Shown: in pieces, positions 12,452 to 24,360 of the stretch
Layout: every line of letters begins with the position of its first letter
How positions within the stretch are numbered: position 1 is the stretch's first letter
Source of the DNA: Coenobita brevimanus
Lineage: Eukaryota; Arthropoda; Malacostraca; Decapoda; Coenobitidae
Length of the DNA: 64,000 nucleotides
Assembly: GCA_032717465.1 (NCBI GenBank)
Contig: CM064690.1
Location: 8,234,643-8,298,642, forward strand
Direction of reading: 5' to 3'
The notes under the pieces: model-generated
What the model was told of the DNA's origin: nothing
Database searches by the model: none
Seen by the model: only the letters and a program-made list of their open reading frames with translations
Translations under genes and position numbers: made by a program

Positions 12452-12850
12452 GGAGCCTCTGTGGTACAGTGGCAAATTGTGCGTTTTTGTACACTGACGA
12501 ACAAGGGTTCACGACCCCCAAAAGGGTAATAAACTTTGGGAGCGTTCTTCATGCCACGTACTGCATTGGCGGATACAAGGGGTGCTGTGGTGGAACCAGT
12601 GTCGCATGCTGTAAAGTATGCTTGCACCCAGTCGGCTTGTGCGGGCCGATTACACTTGGTTCACAGACTGCACACACATCCAAAGCCACTCCAACACAAC
12701 AATTACACTTACAAGCCCTTCTCACCCTACATACAGTCTCTACCAGACAGCCTAAGCCACTTGGTAGAGAAACATTGCCTGTATCATCCCCACTTTGGTC
12801 GGGATAGGCCAGTCCTGCAGTGGACACTCAAACGGCTGATGAGATGATTA
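12451..12850 (+). repeat. tRNA-derived SINE, copy 1
   Basis: Starts with a tRNA-like head: A box TGGTACAGTGG at about 12469 and B box-like GGTTCACGACC about 40 bases later. A ~330-bp unrelated body follows, ending before a (TA)n tail. It is preceded by (CT)n/(TA)n at 12413-12450. The copy at 12927-13316 is its inverted partner. Confidence 0.75.
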
Positions 12851-12854
12851 TACA

Positions 12855-12926
<72 letters not shown>
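12851..12926. repeat. (TA)n between inverted SINEs
   Basis: Nearly pure TA dinucleotide run forming the loop between two inverted SINE copies. Confidence 0.95.
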
Positions 12927-12929
<3 letters not shown>

Positions 12930-13314
12930 CATCATTCGTTTGAGTATCCACTGCAGGACTGGCCTATCCCGACCGAAGTAGGGACGATACAACCAATGTA
13001 TCTCTACCAAGTGGCTTAGGCTGTCTAGTAGAGACAGTATGTAGGGTGAGAAGTGCTTGTAAGTGTTATTGTAGTGTTGGAGTGGCTTTGGATGTGTGTG
13101 TACTCTGTGAACCTAGTGTAATCGGCCCACGCAAGCCTACTAGGTGCAAGCATACTTTACAGTATGTGACACTGGTTCAACCACAGCACCCCTTATGTCC
13201 ACGAATGCAGTACATTGCCTGAAGAACACTCCCAAAGTTTATTACCCTGGCGGGGCGCGAACCCTCGTTCTTCAGTGTACGAAAACGCACACTTTACCAT
13301 TGTACCACAGAGGA

Positions 13315-13316
<2 letters not shown>
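12927..13316 (-). repeat. tRNA-derived SINE, copy 2 (inverted)
   Basis: Reverse complement of copy 1 over its whole length, with A box TGGTACAATGG and B box-like GGTTCGCGCC read on the minus strand. The head-side end abuts another (TA)n at 13317-13372. Confidence 0.75.

Positions 13317-13372
<56 letters not shown>
13317..13372. repeat. (TA)n microsatellite
   Basis: Pure TA run between the inverted SINE and the following tandem repeat pair. Confidence 0.95.
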
Positions 13373-13375
<3 letters not shown>

Positions 13376-13376
<1 letters not shown>

Positions 13377-13771
13377 CCATTGGATCCTAGGGTTGCTGGG
13401 CGAGGCATCGCACTAGGAGGGTACTAAGCATACCTCCCTCTGCCTATCGGCTCATAGTCACGAAGCTCCTTATTTCCCTACCCGGTAGCTCCCTACTTCA
13501 CTAAGATTTGAAAATTCCTAGTTCTGTCCAACACCGAGGACACTGGGCTCCAGTGGGTTAAAGAAACTGATAGATTTGCAAGTCATTAACCCATTGGATC
13601 CCAGGGTTGCTGGGCGAGGCATCGCACTGGGAGGGTACTAAGCGCACCGCCCTCCGCCTATCGGCTTATAGTTGTGAAGCTCATTAGGTCCCTACCCAGG
13701 GGTTCCCTACGTCACTAAGATTTTGAGATTCCCAGTCCTGTCCAATACCGAGGACATTGGACTCGAATGGG

Positions 13772-13772
<1 letters not shown>
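13376..13772. repeat. Two tandem ~190-bp TTAA-associated repeats
   Basis: Two direct copies, about 13376-13557 and 13590-13772, share CATTGGATCC at one end, GTTGCTGGGCGAGGCATCGC inside, and a TCCA/TCGAATGGG-type end. The start TTAACCCATTGGATCCC and the end GGGCTCCAGTGGGTTAA are imperfect inverted repeats bordered by TTAA. This suggests piggyBac-type MITEs, but each copy keeps TTAA on only one side. Confidence 0.55.

Positions 13773-13834
<62 letters not shown>
13773..13834. repeat. (TA)n microsatellite
   Basis: Pure TA run directly after the second tandem copy. Confidence 0.95.
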
Positions 13835-13836
<2 letters not shown>

Positions 13837-15374
13837 TCACAACGATATCCCCAGCTCTGTCACACGGATACTATCATGCAATATTTTTCCTATTACAGTG
13901 AGAAGACAAATGCCCTTGTGAGTGGAAATAACATGAACAATAATAGACGTATGATCATGAAAGACTACATGAGTATTCCAATATTATAGTGCTGGTAAGA
14001 ATGCCATGTTTGATATACATCAATTTTAGTTTGAATCCTACATGTCTCAGTCTTGCAAAACCACCCCTACCCTAAGTATCACTGGGAATATTCCAGGGGT
14101 CTCAGGTAAGGTGTTTGGTGCTTGGCAGGGCGTGCAGCACATTTTTTTTTTTTTCTAGTTCATTTTGGGTCCAGTGTCATTTAAGCATTACCACGCACGT
14201 GTTGTTCATTTTATTGGTTTATGCCTAAAATATTTCATGTGTTTTTCTAGGGAAGGGTTTTTCTTACATATTACCTTGCAACTTTGTGGCATGCAGGGCT
14301 ACCACCCATTTCCTACACACGCACAATATGGTCTATGTGCCACAGAGACAGGCAAAAATTGTTAAAGATGGTTTTGAAGCGAGTGTACATGTGTTGCATG
14401 CATGTCAGATGGTATATGTAATGTGAACAGTTCTGGCTTATACAGTAAGCATGGATGTATGTGTGAACTAACATCAGTCAGAAGAAAGCCCATCATCTTA
14501 CCACATAAACTCTTTTTACTCTAACGTGGCGTAAAATTACCATCTCTCCATGTTAAATGCCGAATTTTAACAAGAGATTAATGCAATGAGGAAGGAACCA
14601 AAGGTTCGAAGTCAGCAAACTGTTCCCTCCAAGGAGATAAAAAAGTCAAATTCACGATCCAGTTTCGTTCTTTTCAAGATACCTAGACACTTTGAAGCTC
14701 TTTTTCAATGCGATTCACTGCCTGTTAAACCTCAGTTAAATCTTTTATGTTAACTATATATATTTTTTTTTACAAATATAATTCACTTCAGTAACGTATA
14801 AAAAGATGCCAAGGTGCAACATGTGAAATATATCGCTTTGGAAGAGGTGTTACGAAATGTCCAAAGCCAATTACTTTATGGCCCTGATACTGAATGCGCC
14901 ACCACCACTACCATATCCTCTCCTACACCAAAGTTGTTGTTATTGTACTGTTGTAACCTCAGGCTCATCTGGACATAAACTCAATGGATTGCACTTGCCC
15001 ATTTTATGTAGCCCACCATCCACCATTCAAGGGACAGGGAGGGGGTATAAGGATGTTTGTATAGCCGTTCAGTTCCTCCACCCAGCCAAATCGGTGCCAC
15101 CACTTGAGGGCGTCCCTCTCCAGCAGCAATATGGATCGTTAACTTATTCCATCATAGTCAAATCTACACCCGTCTCGCCCCATGAATAAAACACCCTCGG
15201 ATAGCCTAGCCGCTGTGGAACTGATGGCCATAGAGGTAAATGGATTATGGTTGTAATGAACTGTTGTATGTTTCAACACAGGTTTGTCTTGTGATGGAGA
15301 GGGACGCCTTCAGGCGGTGGCACCGATATGTTGAAGTTGGATGGATCTGCTGCCCGATTGTACAATTGTTCCAT

Positions 15375-15375
<1 letters not shown>
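13835..15375. other. No gene seen
   Basis: Reading frames up to ~110 codons exist (for example 14857-15189) but show no recognisable domain or codon pattern. The stretch holds one T-run near 14142-14155. Confidence 0.5.

Positions 15376-15427
<52 letters not shown>
15376..15427. repeat. (CT)n microsatellite
   Basis: Uninterrupted CT dinucleotide run. Confidence 0.97.
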
Positions 15428-15431
<4 letters not shown>

Positions 15432-16349
15432 ACTCGAAAGGATGGTGGACTGCTAGAGAAGGGTAACTTAATAGTCCGGCAGCCAAATCAAGATTTTTTG
15501 GGGTACCTTCAAATGTCGTCTATAGTTTCGTTCTTGGTGTCATTTGAATGCTAAGAATGTGTAGAAAAAGAATCTGCCGGGTGCCTTCTTGTCACCCTTG
15601 TGCATTTTGAGTAATTTAAGACGGCGTCCAAGATGGCCGCCAATTACGAACTGTGCTTAAGTGATGCTTCAGAAATCTAACAAAATGCACAGCAATGGTA
15701 CAGTTTCCATTATTTCCATGAATAGCTTGACAATGAAAATATTTTGTTTATAGAAATGCTTTTCTCATCAGTCATCTAAATCAGATTAGTAACTGAAATG
15801 GCGAAATAATGGTTTCGCTTCACTGGCTAATTGCATTTTTGCATGCTTGCTTCTGCTGTACTCATTATTCTTGTACACTTATCTTACTTTTGTGTTGCTA
15901 ATACATGCTGTTTTTTTTCAGGCATCGTGTATACTGACTGGTAATGACTGATAGTGGCAGTATTAATAATGCTTTCATCGTCATAGTAACTTCTGCAGAC
16001 GAAAAGGAAAAGTTACAGGCATTATAATTATGAATGCGATTGTCCAAGAACATCATGTTTGATTACTCCATAAATTATCGACTAACTGAATGTAACTTTC
16101 AGGCAGAGGTTATCGTGTAGTGCATGGTGGTGGATTTGGTGGGAGAGTAGTATGTAGTATGTCGTGCTGGGTGAATGCTTAATATCGCAGGGATTAATAA
16201 TGGCTGACCGCCTCTGTTAGTTCGCATTTAAATACAATTGGTGTGATAAACAAGACTGACTGACTGAATGTCGTTCCAGTAGGATTAGCAGTATAATTAG
16301 GTGCAGTAAAATTTACAATGATGGGAGAGCAGATCATCTTAAAGAAAAT
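15428..16349. other. No gene seen
   Basis: Ordinary AT-rich sequence with stops in all frames and no recognised repeat. It may include the 5' part of the decayed gene that follows. Confidence 0.4.
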
Positions 16350-18720
16350 ATGGTCACAAACGAGACCTTCAAAATACTGTGCCACAAGTCATGCGTTTCC
16401 TCATATTCGTCATGCACACACATACAAAACCACCTAAAGAGAAACAAAAAGCAAGCGTTTAGTGAATCAGGTCTACCAAAAAGATTAAGACTCTCGGTGG
16501 ATAAGCAGTTTTCATTCCCTGAGCACTACATATTTTTTGGTAAAGATTGTTCGTTAAAGATCCTAAAAACCCCTCAAGATGGTGACCAGCTTATATGTGT
16601 CGTGAAATTATTGGGACAAGGAAAAAAAAGTCGTTCAAAGATTTCATCCTCAACATCTGTACTGTACAGAAAGACATAATGATTGGGCTGCTGATGTTAG
16701 ACTTCATCTGGAGGGAGCTGTCAGTGACCTCCATGCAGCTGATGCAAGATGTCATGTAGACCTCAAGTCGAAATTCATGTCACCAAATTCAGTAGCATCA
16801 GCTGGAATATTCAGTGCTGATAACTGTGATAACGATGGTGCGTTGATATCTTTTCTTCACTTCTTGACAGAAGACAAAACACGTGTTTGGAATTCTACTG
16901 AATTATTTGATACATATGGAGCATATGGTGGTTGAAATATGTCAAGGTGGTTTGTAATTCAAAAAGTCAAGGAATACTTTGGTGAAGACCTGCTAATATT
17001 GAAATCTTCAGGTTTATCTAGCATATTCATCTTTCGGAGTAAAGCATCAAAATTTATGACACTGGTTGATGACCACTAAGATGAGATTAATGATGTATTG
17101 TCCAAAGTTGTTAAAAGTATTAAGTCAGATACAAAAGGGGTAGATGATCAGAAATCTCACTACTCCACAAGAATCAGTCTGTGATATTGAGAAAGATGCT
17201 GTGCTAAAAGCATTGCGTTCTGGGTTACCGTTGTCACTTCTTGGCGACACTCGTGCACCAATGTCAGATGTGGTGAAACAAGTGTCACTGGCGCAGTTAC
17301 CCCAGTAGCGAATGGGCGAAATAGAAATAGGATGATAATGAAAGGAGATAGAAGCGAGCCTCAAGAACAGTAAATCATTTTACTTATCAGTTTTGCCGCC
17401 TGTAAGGGTAAACCCAAGCGGTCACTTTTGCCTTCTCAACTGATAAGACACCAGTTGTTTTTCTCACAATTTATGCAGAAAGTTCCTCTTGTCCTTGAAC
17501 TGTGGGTGTGACACAATGTGGGAGGAGCAAAAGTAGGGATGTTTGCCAATTAAAGGCCTAAATGGCGCTTTCGTCACGTTCTTGATGGCACGCAATTGGT
17601 TCTGTCTGAAGTGTATGAGGCCCTTATTGGTAGCAGGTGGCTCTAATGTTTCTGTATGGACAGAGATTATTTTTAAGACAGCCTAGTGGTTAATTAGCTG
17701 AGAAAGGCGGAGTAAGTAACCTTTATAAGCTCCAGGAAAGTGTGAAGAGACAGATTTTTATCTCATTTTGTACACGCATCCCTGTACACATTTTGTCATT
17801 TGTACACATTTGTACACATCTACTGTCACGTTACACTTTTGTCACATTGTGTTGCACTTTTCCCCAACACTACTCAATACGTGACTTTGATTACAAAACA
17901 CACTGTTTGTGAAGAATTTCCCATTTTTTGATTCACTCCTCCATTTACACTAGTGTGTGATTTATATTTGGATTTAACCTTCGAAGTCTCCACGTTTCCT
18001 CGAGCTTTGTGAGTACTTAGCTTCCACTGAGTGTATTCTGGTTAAGTAAGAAATAACTTGTTTTATATTTGTATCCTGAGGCTTATATGAATCCTCCCCT
18101 ATTGTAAAACGGACCCTGGTTTCTTCTTTGGTTGTGTATGTTAAAGTGTACAGTAAAGTTAAGTTAGATTTCTTAAACTTTATCTTATCCCTTTTGGTGC
18201 TTAATTAAGGGTTAAGAGTGCACCATAATATACACCCCATAACACAAGCCACGAAATTATGGTTGCATGTTACGGACTTTCACACTGTGACAGCATGTCA
18301 GAGGCTCGTGTGACTCTTTGGTTATCAAAGCTTGGCAAGGGAAGTACAACCACACCAAATCTTAACTCTCTACCATCCACGAATGAATCCTTTGCAGAGA
18401 ATGCTAAGCGTAAATACTACCGTACCAAGCATGCATTTGGAAATCAGTGAAGGGCCCACATCCCCCAAGTGTGGACGTTGAAAGTTATGGATGGATAAAG
18501 GATAATGCAAACAAGTCCTTAGATGCTATAACAGTGCCTCCAGATGTCCCTCTAGTACAGAGAGTGTATTAAAGTTAATACAGTGCGGCTGCAATAGTGA
18601 AGATGCACCATGCCAGACAGTCCGCTGTGATTGCAGAGCAGCCAATTTGCCATGCACAATTTTCTGCATTTGCAGGGGACGTGAATGTTTAACACACATG
18701 CTTAGTAATTTGATGACCAA
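16350..18720 (+). pseudogene. Decayed copy of a large multicopy Cys-rich protein of unknown function
   Basis: Three blocks match, from memory, different parts of one large uncharacterised protein that occurs in many copies in crustaceans and cnidarians. The N-terminal block (16350-17100) has a CHK.C motif, then DWAADVRLHLEGAVSDLHAADAR and DKTRVWNS...LF. A middle block (about 17195-17310) reads LRSG.PLSLLGDTRAPMSDV. The C-terminal block (about 18257-18710) has ACYG...SMSEAR...GKG and ends in a Cys cluster (CGC...C....C.C......C..FC.C). The several hundred residues normally between the first and second block are missing. There are stops at 16933 and 17080, frameshifts, and an insert at about 17507-18247. 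The function of the family is not known to me; it may itself belong to a transposon. Confidence 0.6.
17507..18247 (+). repeat. Possible solo LTR or LTR-like insert
   Basis: Separates two blocks of the decayed gene. Begins TGTGACACAATG and ends ATAACACA, so TG...CA ends. It contains TTTATAAGCTCC as a possible promoter at about 17726 and repeated GTACACAT units at 17768-17820. I could not find a clean target duplication, so the boundaries are approximate. Confidence 0.35.
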
Positions 18721-20000
18721 AGTGCATTAATGTCGTTCTTTGCTTGACTCATGAAAAATTGTATACATAAGCTTAACATTTCTTGACATGCCGCAGTTGT
18801 TTGCCTCTATGTTTCCGGAAGTTGCTATTTGAGTCTCAGAGAAATATCTCTCGTGTAATTAATTTATAGTAATTTGGACACTTCAATGACTTCAGTGAAT
18901 AATTCTAGCTAGGTTAAAAGATATTATTGTAGTATTTTGGTTACACGCATGATTTGGAAGGTATAAAGCATCCATTAACATACTGCCTCACAACATGAAT
19001 GTTCATCATAATGAAACTGTAATTTCATATTAATTTTTTGTTTTTTAAACAATATTTAGACCTAATTAAGACACGTGATTTTGGTTTGGTACAGTTTTAT
19101 GGATGTACAATTTAGTCATATATAGGTAGAATTTCACTCACGTATTGGTCGTAAGGTTGGTATTTCCAAGGCGTTTTGATATTTGTAAATTTTTGATTAA
19201 TGTTCATTTTAAGCTATATAGAAACATAATATGAATTTTGTGGGGCATAACAATACATTTTTCGTTTTGAAATGTTGGAAACACGATTTGGCTTAATGCT
19301 TCATCAGAATAAAAATTAGACATGATAGAATAATTTCTTTTTCAAATAACCAAAGTCATTTCTTGGACCATTTATGGCCCTATCTTCATCATCTGCTTTG
19401 TGGGTTGGAAACGATTGTCTGTAGGAAGAATGACGCATGTGAACGTTGAAGTATTCTAACATCAATATTGTATACATTAGTCTGTGTACATGTAACCAGC
19501 ACAGAATAGGTCGGGTGTGCACATCTATAAGCACAGGAAAGGAAATACTACCAGTATCCCTTTTAAAGTTCAACACAGTGTAGGTTTGAACCCTATGTCC
19601 GGGGCACACGCATCGGGACACGAATAAGCTACCGATCAAGGCACCTTAGTTCCTAGGTCGTTAAAATGCTGAATAAATAATATCGTTCATTGAGAGCAAG
19701 AATTAAAAGGACAAGAGGACATGTCGAGACAGAAGCCTGAGTTATAATGGATCTTTTTATATTCCATTACTGGCTTGCCCGCCGCCCGCCCAACACCATG
19801 GAATATTGACATTCGTTTAATGGTCAAGTACTATGGAAGCAAGAATTAAATATTGCCGCAAGTTTTATTGGCAATTACTGTGATAGCGAAAGTAAAAATA
19901 TTACCAAACATTTTATAGGTATTTATTGTAGTAGCATGAAATAAATACCGGAAATTATTTTATAAGCAATTACTGTGTTAGGAGGAACGTAAGATTTTGC
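18721..20000. other. No gene seen
   Basis: AT-rich; the longest frame (19316-19639, minus) resembles nothing I know. Probably old repeat debris. Confidence 0.45.
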
Positions 20001-20480
20001 CGATATATATATATATTTTTTTTGTCATCATAAAAATAATCCTCATCCTTCTCATTATCCAGATCTCTTTCGCCACCCAAGGATGAGGTGAGGTAGGGTC
20101 CTAAGAAAAAAAAATAGTGGTAGGTGGTGGCGACCATCATCCACTCAATTGATGTAATGCTGCCTACTTCTTCCTTAGCCTGTATCATTCTTTTTCTGTG
20201 CCTACCCTCCTCTCAACCTATTTCTTCCATCTTTCCTGTCACTTCTTATTGCATTTCTTTCCTTTACAGGTGGCTTTACATTGAGTGACAAGCCAAATGG
20301 TTTCCTGTAAGCCAAGAAACCATTTACAACCCTGGGTGGCAATCATATAACCAAACCATATGTGCTCTCTACATGTCAGCAAGTGCGTTGGAGGAGGGTT
20401 AGTGCCCCTCCCCGTAAAACGAATAACTCAGAGTCAAATGGCCACCCTTTACGGGCGTCTGGCAATAGATAGATAGAAAT
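20001..20480. repeat. Interspersed repeat with (GATA)n tail
   Basis: Contains CAGATCTCTTTCGCCACCCAAGG, related to the block at about 48760-48800. It also contains AAGAAACCATTTAC...GGTGGCAATCATATAACC, shared with 42559-42603, and ends in GATAGATAGA. Recurrence inside the window marks it as an interspersed repeat of undetermined class. Confidence 0.5.
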
Positions 20481-20791
20481 ACTAATCAAAAGCATGCCAA
20501 AGCGGATGGGCCGCACTGCCAGTCACTCATCATTTAAGTCCCCACAATGCTGACACCAGCTCACAGGAATACACATCTGCACTTGCGTGCTTCTTATCAT
20601 TTATCAACCAGAGTCATTCTGACGATTATCATTACATCAGGAAAGAAAAGGGGTCTCAAACCCTTATCATACACTTCCCAGTTATAATTATTCCCTTTTT
20701 TTAAATGCAAGGAATAAGGAACCAAACGCCAGGAGCCCACAAACAGTTCCTTCCAAGAAAAAAATAAAAACAATACAAAAGAGAGCCACAT

Positions 20792-21470
20792 TCAAGATTC
20801 GTTCATTTCGAGATGCCTGGACACACTGCATTTTAAAGACTGGAGATCATAGGAAGTAGGACATACAGACAGAGGAAGACAGTTCCAGAACTGACCTGTT
20901 GCATAAATGTAGGACTGGGAGTAATGGTTAACTCTTGCAATAATGAGTTGGTCAGAAAAGGGATGAGAGTTTGTTGCTAGACGGGTGGTACGCGCCCGTT
21001 GTAGAGGTGGAGGGATGCAGGCAGACAGTTCAGAGGAGCAGTGACCATTGAAGTAGCTACAGAAAAGAGATGAAGATGCAACAGTTTGGCAAAGAGACGG
21101 AGGTTCAAGGGAGCTAGTAAGAGGAGGAGAGCTAATGGGACGAAAAGCCTTTGACTCCACCCTATTGAGAAGAGCTGTATGTGGGAAGCCTCCCCACACA
21201 TAGGAGTTGTACTCTATACAGGGGCGAATAAAACTCGTGTATAAAGTCAACCACTGTGCAGAGGTAAAGAAGGTACTGAGTCGGCTTAGCACATCTAATC
21301 TCATGGAAGCAGATTTTACAAAAGATATACAGTAATATAATCTTTCCAAGATAAGTCCCGAGAGAACGAAACCCCAAGAATATTTAAGGATGATGCAGAA
21401 CTGAGCTGGATATTATTAAAAGTACTCCTGTGGAAGATTTTGTCGGGTTGATAGATGTAAGAATTGAGTC
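20792..21470 (-). pseudogene. LINE 3' fragment (CR1/Jockey-like reverse transcriptase C-terminus), copy 1
   Basis: The 185-residue frame carries the C-terminal, post-RT region typical of an abundant crustacean LINE: FVKSASMRLDVLSRL, then the LY.SFIRPCIEYNS.VWGG motif, then the conserved NGHCSSEL and SRHL end. Upstream, in another frame to about 21470, is the YQPDKIFHRSTFNNIQL...LNILGVSFSRDLSW segment. The same family recurs at 42887-46056 and 51480-52380, both minus, and its endonuclease at 61153-62036, plus. Only the 3' end is present, as expected from 5' truncation during target-primed reverse transcription. Confidence 0.82.
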
Positions 21471-21479
21471 TTTGATGCA

Positions 21480-22290
21480 TTAAAAACAACAGGATTACTT
21501 TTACCCTAGTAGGTCGATCCCCTGCCAGTTCCCCAGCCTCAACACCTTCGATACTTTTCTCACACACCGGTTTACCATAATTATCCACTTTCCTCTTGGC
21601 CTACCACGCCTCCTCACACCTTCAAATTCACTCACGTAGTTCTCTTTCCTTCACTCCCTTCACATCCTTTATTTTTATATGAAGATCCCACCTCAGCACA
21701 CTCTCCTCGACTCTGGTATCCACAGATTTCCTTGCTCTACATCTCTCACTAATCATATTATTCTTTATTCAATCCACTCTGCATTCCACGCACATTCCGC
21801 AGCAACCCAATTCCCCCTGCTCTTACCTTTAGCTTTTCGTGTTCATACCGCATCATTGCCTCACACTCGTCCATTAATGTAGGTTCTAAAATTCCTAAAT
21901 GCAAGCCTCTTGCAGCCGCCACACTCAGACCTCTGCTTCTTATCAAGGCCCTCATAGCATCAGCCACGTACCGTCCCTTTGCCACTCTGCTATCTAGTTT
22001 CTTTGCAAATTTATCCCTCTTTTGTATCACTGCACCAAAATACAAAAACTCTATTAGTTCAGGTTTATTTTAATTCGCGGTAGAATCACGCTGGGAGTCA
22101 TCTTCTTTCTCAACAACCATAACTTTACTCTTACCTTTATATACTTTGGAGACACGGCGCTAACAGACATCCAGAAAACTCTGCACTATTCGACCAAATT
22201 CTTGTCCACTATTTGCTGTCATCAACATGTCGTACGTAAGACAGTCATCTTTTCCTTAGCAACTCCTACGTTCTCTCCGTTACGAGTCTT
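21480..22290 (-). pseudogene. LINE reverse transcriptase C-terminal half, separated from its 5' part
   Basis: On the minus strand, pieces read KSKVMVVEKEDD, then LIEFLYFGAVIQKRDKFAKK, the LHLGILEPTLM stretch, and a degenerate LRW..H........G.RRRGRPRGKW tail. This is the post-palm and C-terminal region of an APE-type LINE of the family also seen at 33850-35010 and 62041-64000. The upstream palm region lies at about 25600-25800. The two halves are now split by a SINE, microsatellites and a Penelope pair at 22291-25555. Multiple stops. Confidence 0.65.
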
Positions 22291-22295
22291 TACCC

Positions 22296-22330
<35 letters not shown>

Positions 22331-22380
22331 TTCTATCTATCTATCTATTTATATCTATCTATCTATCTATCTATCCATCT

Positions 22381-22413
<33 letters not shown>
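22291..22413. repeat. (CT)n-(TATC)n-(GA)n compound microsatellite
   Basis: CT run 22291-22318, CTAT units to about 22382, GA run 22386-22413. The GA run is the tail of the neighbouring SINE. Confidence 0.9.
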
Positions 22414-22416
<3 letters not shown>

Positions 22417-22735
22417 GGAGAGAGTTTTACGCCGTGACCTCTTTTGTCGACAAGGGCTAAGGCGTTGTCCCCGAGTAGAGGACTTAAGGTTTGGAGCGTG
22501 TAGCACTTTATGACCAGATGCCCTTCCTGATGTCTACCAATGATCCTTGGGTGGAATTGAACCCATGACCCTTCGGTCAGAGCGCTCTAATCCATTTAGC
22601 CACGGCTGCTACAATTAGCTAGGTGAAAGAACAGCTACCTCTCCTGGCATGGCAGCTTACCTGGGCGCGTCGCTAACTCAACTCTTCGGACCAGAGTCAG
22701 GCTCTCTACCGCAGAGCCCCCATGCCCCCATATTT
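22414..22735 (-). repeat. tRNA-derived SINE (different family)
   Basis: Read on the minus strand, the head has a perfect A box TGGCTAAATGG and a perfect B box GGTTCAATTCC at about 22550-22605, in a tRNA-like context. A GC-rich body and a (GA)n tail follow. It is distinct from the 12.5-13.3 kb SINE. The 22620-22735 part upstream of the head may be older repeat sequence. Confidence 0.7.
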
Positions 22736-22979
22736 AACACTGATCTTATTTGATATTGGTTCGTTCCTGGGGAACCGGATCTTCAGGAGGAAGAGTAAAC
22801 ACAGTGTCGTGACTAACATAATGGATTTTAATACAAGCCGTTTCGGCATTTCCCTAATGTCATCTTCAGTGGTCTAAAATGATAGAATTATTAGAATTAC
22901 TTACATATAAATATCAAAGTGCTTTATAAAAACAGCAGTGGAAAATAATAAGATAATTAAGCTATGTTTAGGGGGTAGG

Positions 22980-24360
22980 ATGATACAGTATTTTTAAGTT
23001 GGGGGTTGTGCAATATAATATACAAGGACTCTTAAGATTCTTACACTGTCACTGGAGCAGCTGTTAAGTATCTTAAAATATTCACCTTTAAGACGAGAGT
23101 CACACTGAACACTATGTTCCCTCACAGCTGAATAAGGTGATGACAAGCCTACGACCGGTTCTCTCAGACTGACCCATATGTTCGGCGGTGCGTGTTTTGA
23201 AAGCACGTAATGTACTCCCAATATATCCTGTTTGGCAACTAGGGCAGGTAAATGAGTAAACTACCGACGAACGCAGGTCAATTGGCAGAGAGTCCTTAAA
23301 CCAAAACAAACACCCAGTTTTGAAAGAACTGAGGTAGACGAACCGAAAATCTATACTAGGGTAAAATTTAGATAAACTCTCGAATAAAGTTTGCTTTATG
23401 TTCGCTGAAATCTCTCCTAGATAAGGTAAAATTAAGTAGACTACCTCATTATTCACTGTAGGCGAACACTGTTTGGGTTCGTATCTATTGTTCAGGAATA
23501 TATTCACCATTTTATCAACAAATGTGAACTATAACCATTATTCACAAATATTTCTTATGAAATGTTAGTCCACTATGAACAAGGGCGTATGTAGATGACA
23601 GACAAAATGCTCTGTGAAGAAGAGTCTTTACAGCACTGATCCCGTATCTGATATGACTGAAACTAAAAAAGCCTGTGCCCAAACCTGAAAAGGTTGCCTT
23701 GGGGAAAATGGAAAAAAGAAACTTATCATTGCTTTTCGAAATCACCAAATCTATAAAAGAAAGTTGATCATTCTTCTCCGTCTCTAGTGTGAAGGAAATG
23801 TTTTTATGCTGTCTGTTGAGGTATTGTAAGAATTTCAACGCATGTTCTTTAACTCTAAATATTGCTAGAGTGTCATCCACATACCTCCTATATAAAAATG
23901 GGTCAAAAATTTGATGGATATGCTTCTAGCCACGTTTTCTCATGATAACAAAGAAAAATGTTCGCTTGTATGGGTCCTAATGGTGAACCCATCGCTGCCG
24001 CATCAACTTGTTTATAAAAATTTTCATTAAATGCAACAAGAACATCTTTACACAAAGTGATAATAGCTCCTTAAAAACAGATTTGGTCATACCATTAAAA
24101 ATATCTATTCCCTGATATACATACAAACAAATACCTATAGTTTCGTTCTATGGCAGACAAGTAAAAAGAGATTCAATGTCAAAACTACAGTACACGGAAA
24201 AATTAGACTCGGATATTGGACAGTCGGACAGGGAAGTGGTCAATTCGTACGAATTCTTTTGTGTAAACTCGTTATTCGTAAGAGGAGTTAAGAATGGGAC
24301 AAGAAAATTTTCTAACTTAAAAGAAGCTGTGTTGTAGGCAGCCATGATGAATTTTAGGGG
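22980..24360 (-). pseudogene. Penelope-like RT and GIY-YIG endonuclease, minus copy
   Basis: Reads in order FDIESLFT near 24155, AMGSPLG near 23990, YVDDTLAIF (palm Asp pair, near 23880), and a C-terminal RT region with LSFIDLVISK. The GIY-YIG-type nuclease follows as VVYSFTCPSCQTGYIGST (about 23215-23275), with the Cys pair typical of Penelope elements. The enzyme would nick DNA and prime reverse transcription. Stops and frameshifts break the frame at about 24150, 23925 and 23540, so it is not functional. Confidence 0.8.

Noticed and set aside
12469..12530. Genuine tRNA gene
   Set aside because: tRNA-like head of a SINE that also occurs inverted at 13240-13316; B box is imperfect.
14857..15189. 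110-codon plus-strand frame
   Set aside because: No recognised domain, signal, splice context or neighbour supporting a gene.
19316..19639. 107-codon minus-strand frame
   Set aside because: No similarity recognised; length is within chance for this base composition.
22540..22612. Genuine tRNA gene
   Set aside because: A and B boxes are good, but the cloverleaf arms do not pair well and the unit continues into a SINE body with a (GA)n tail.
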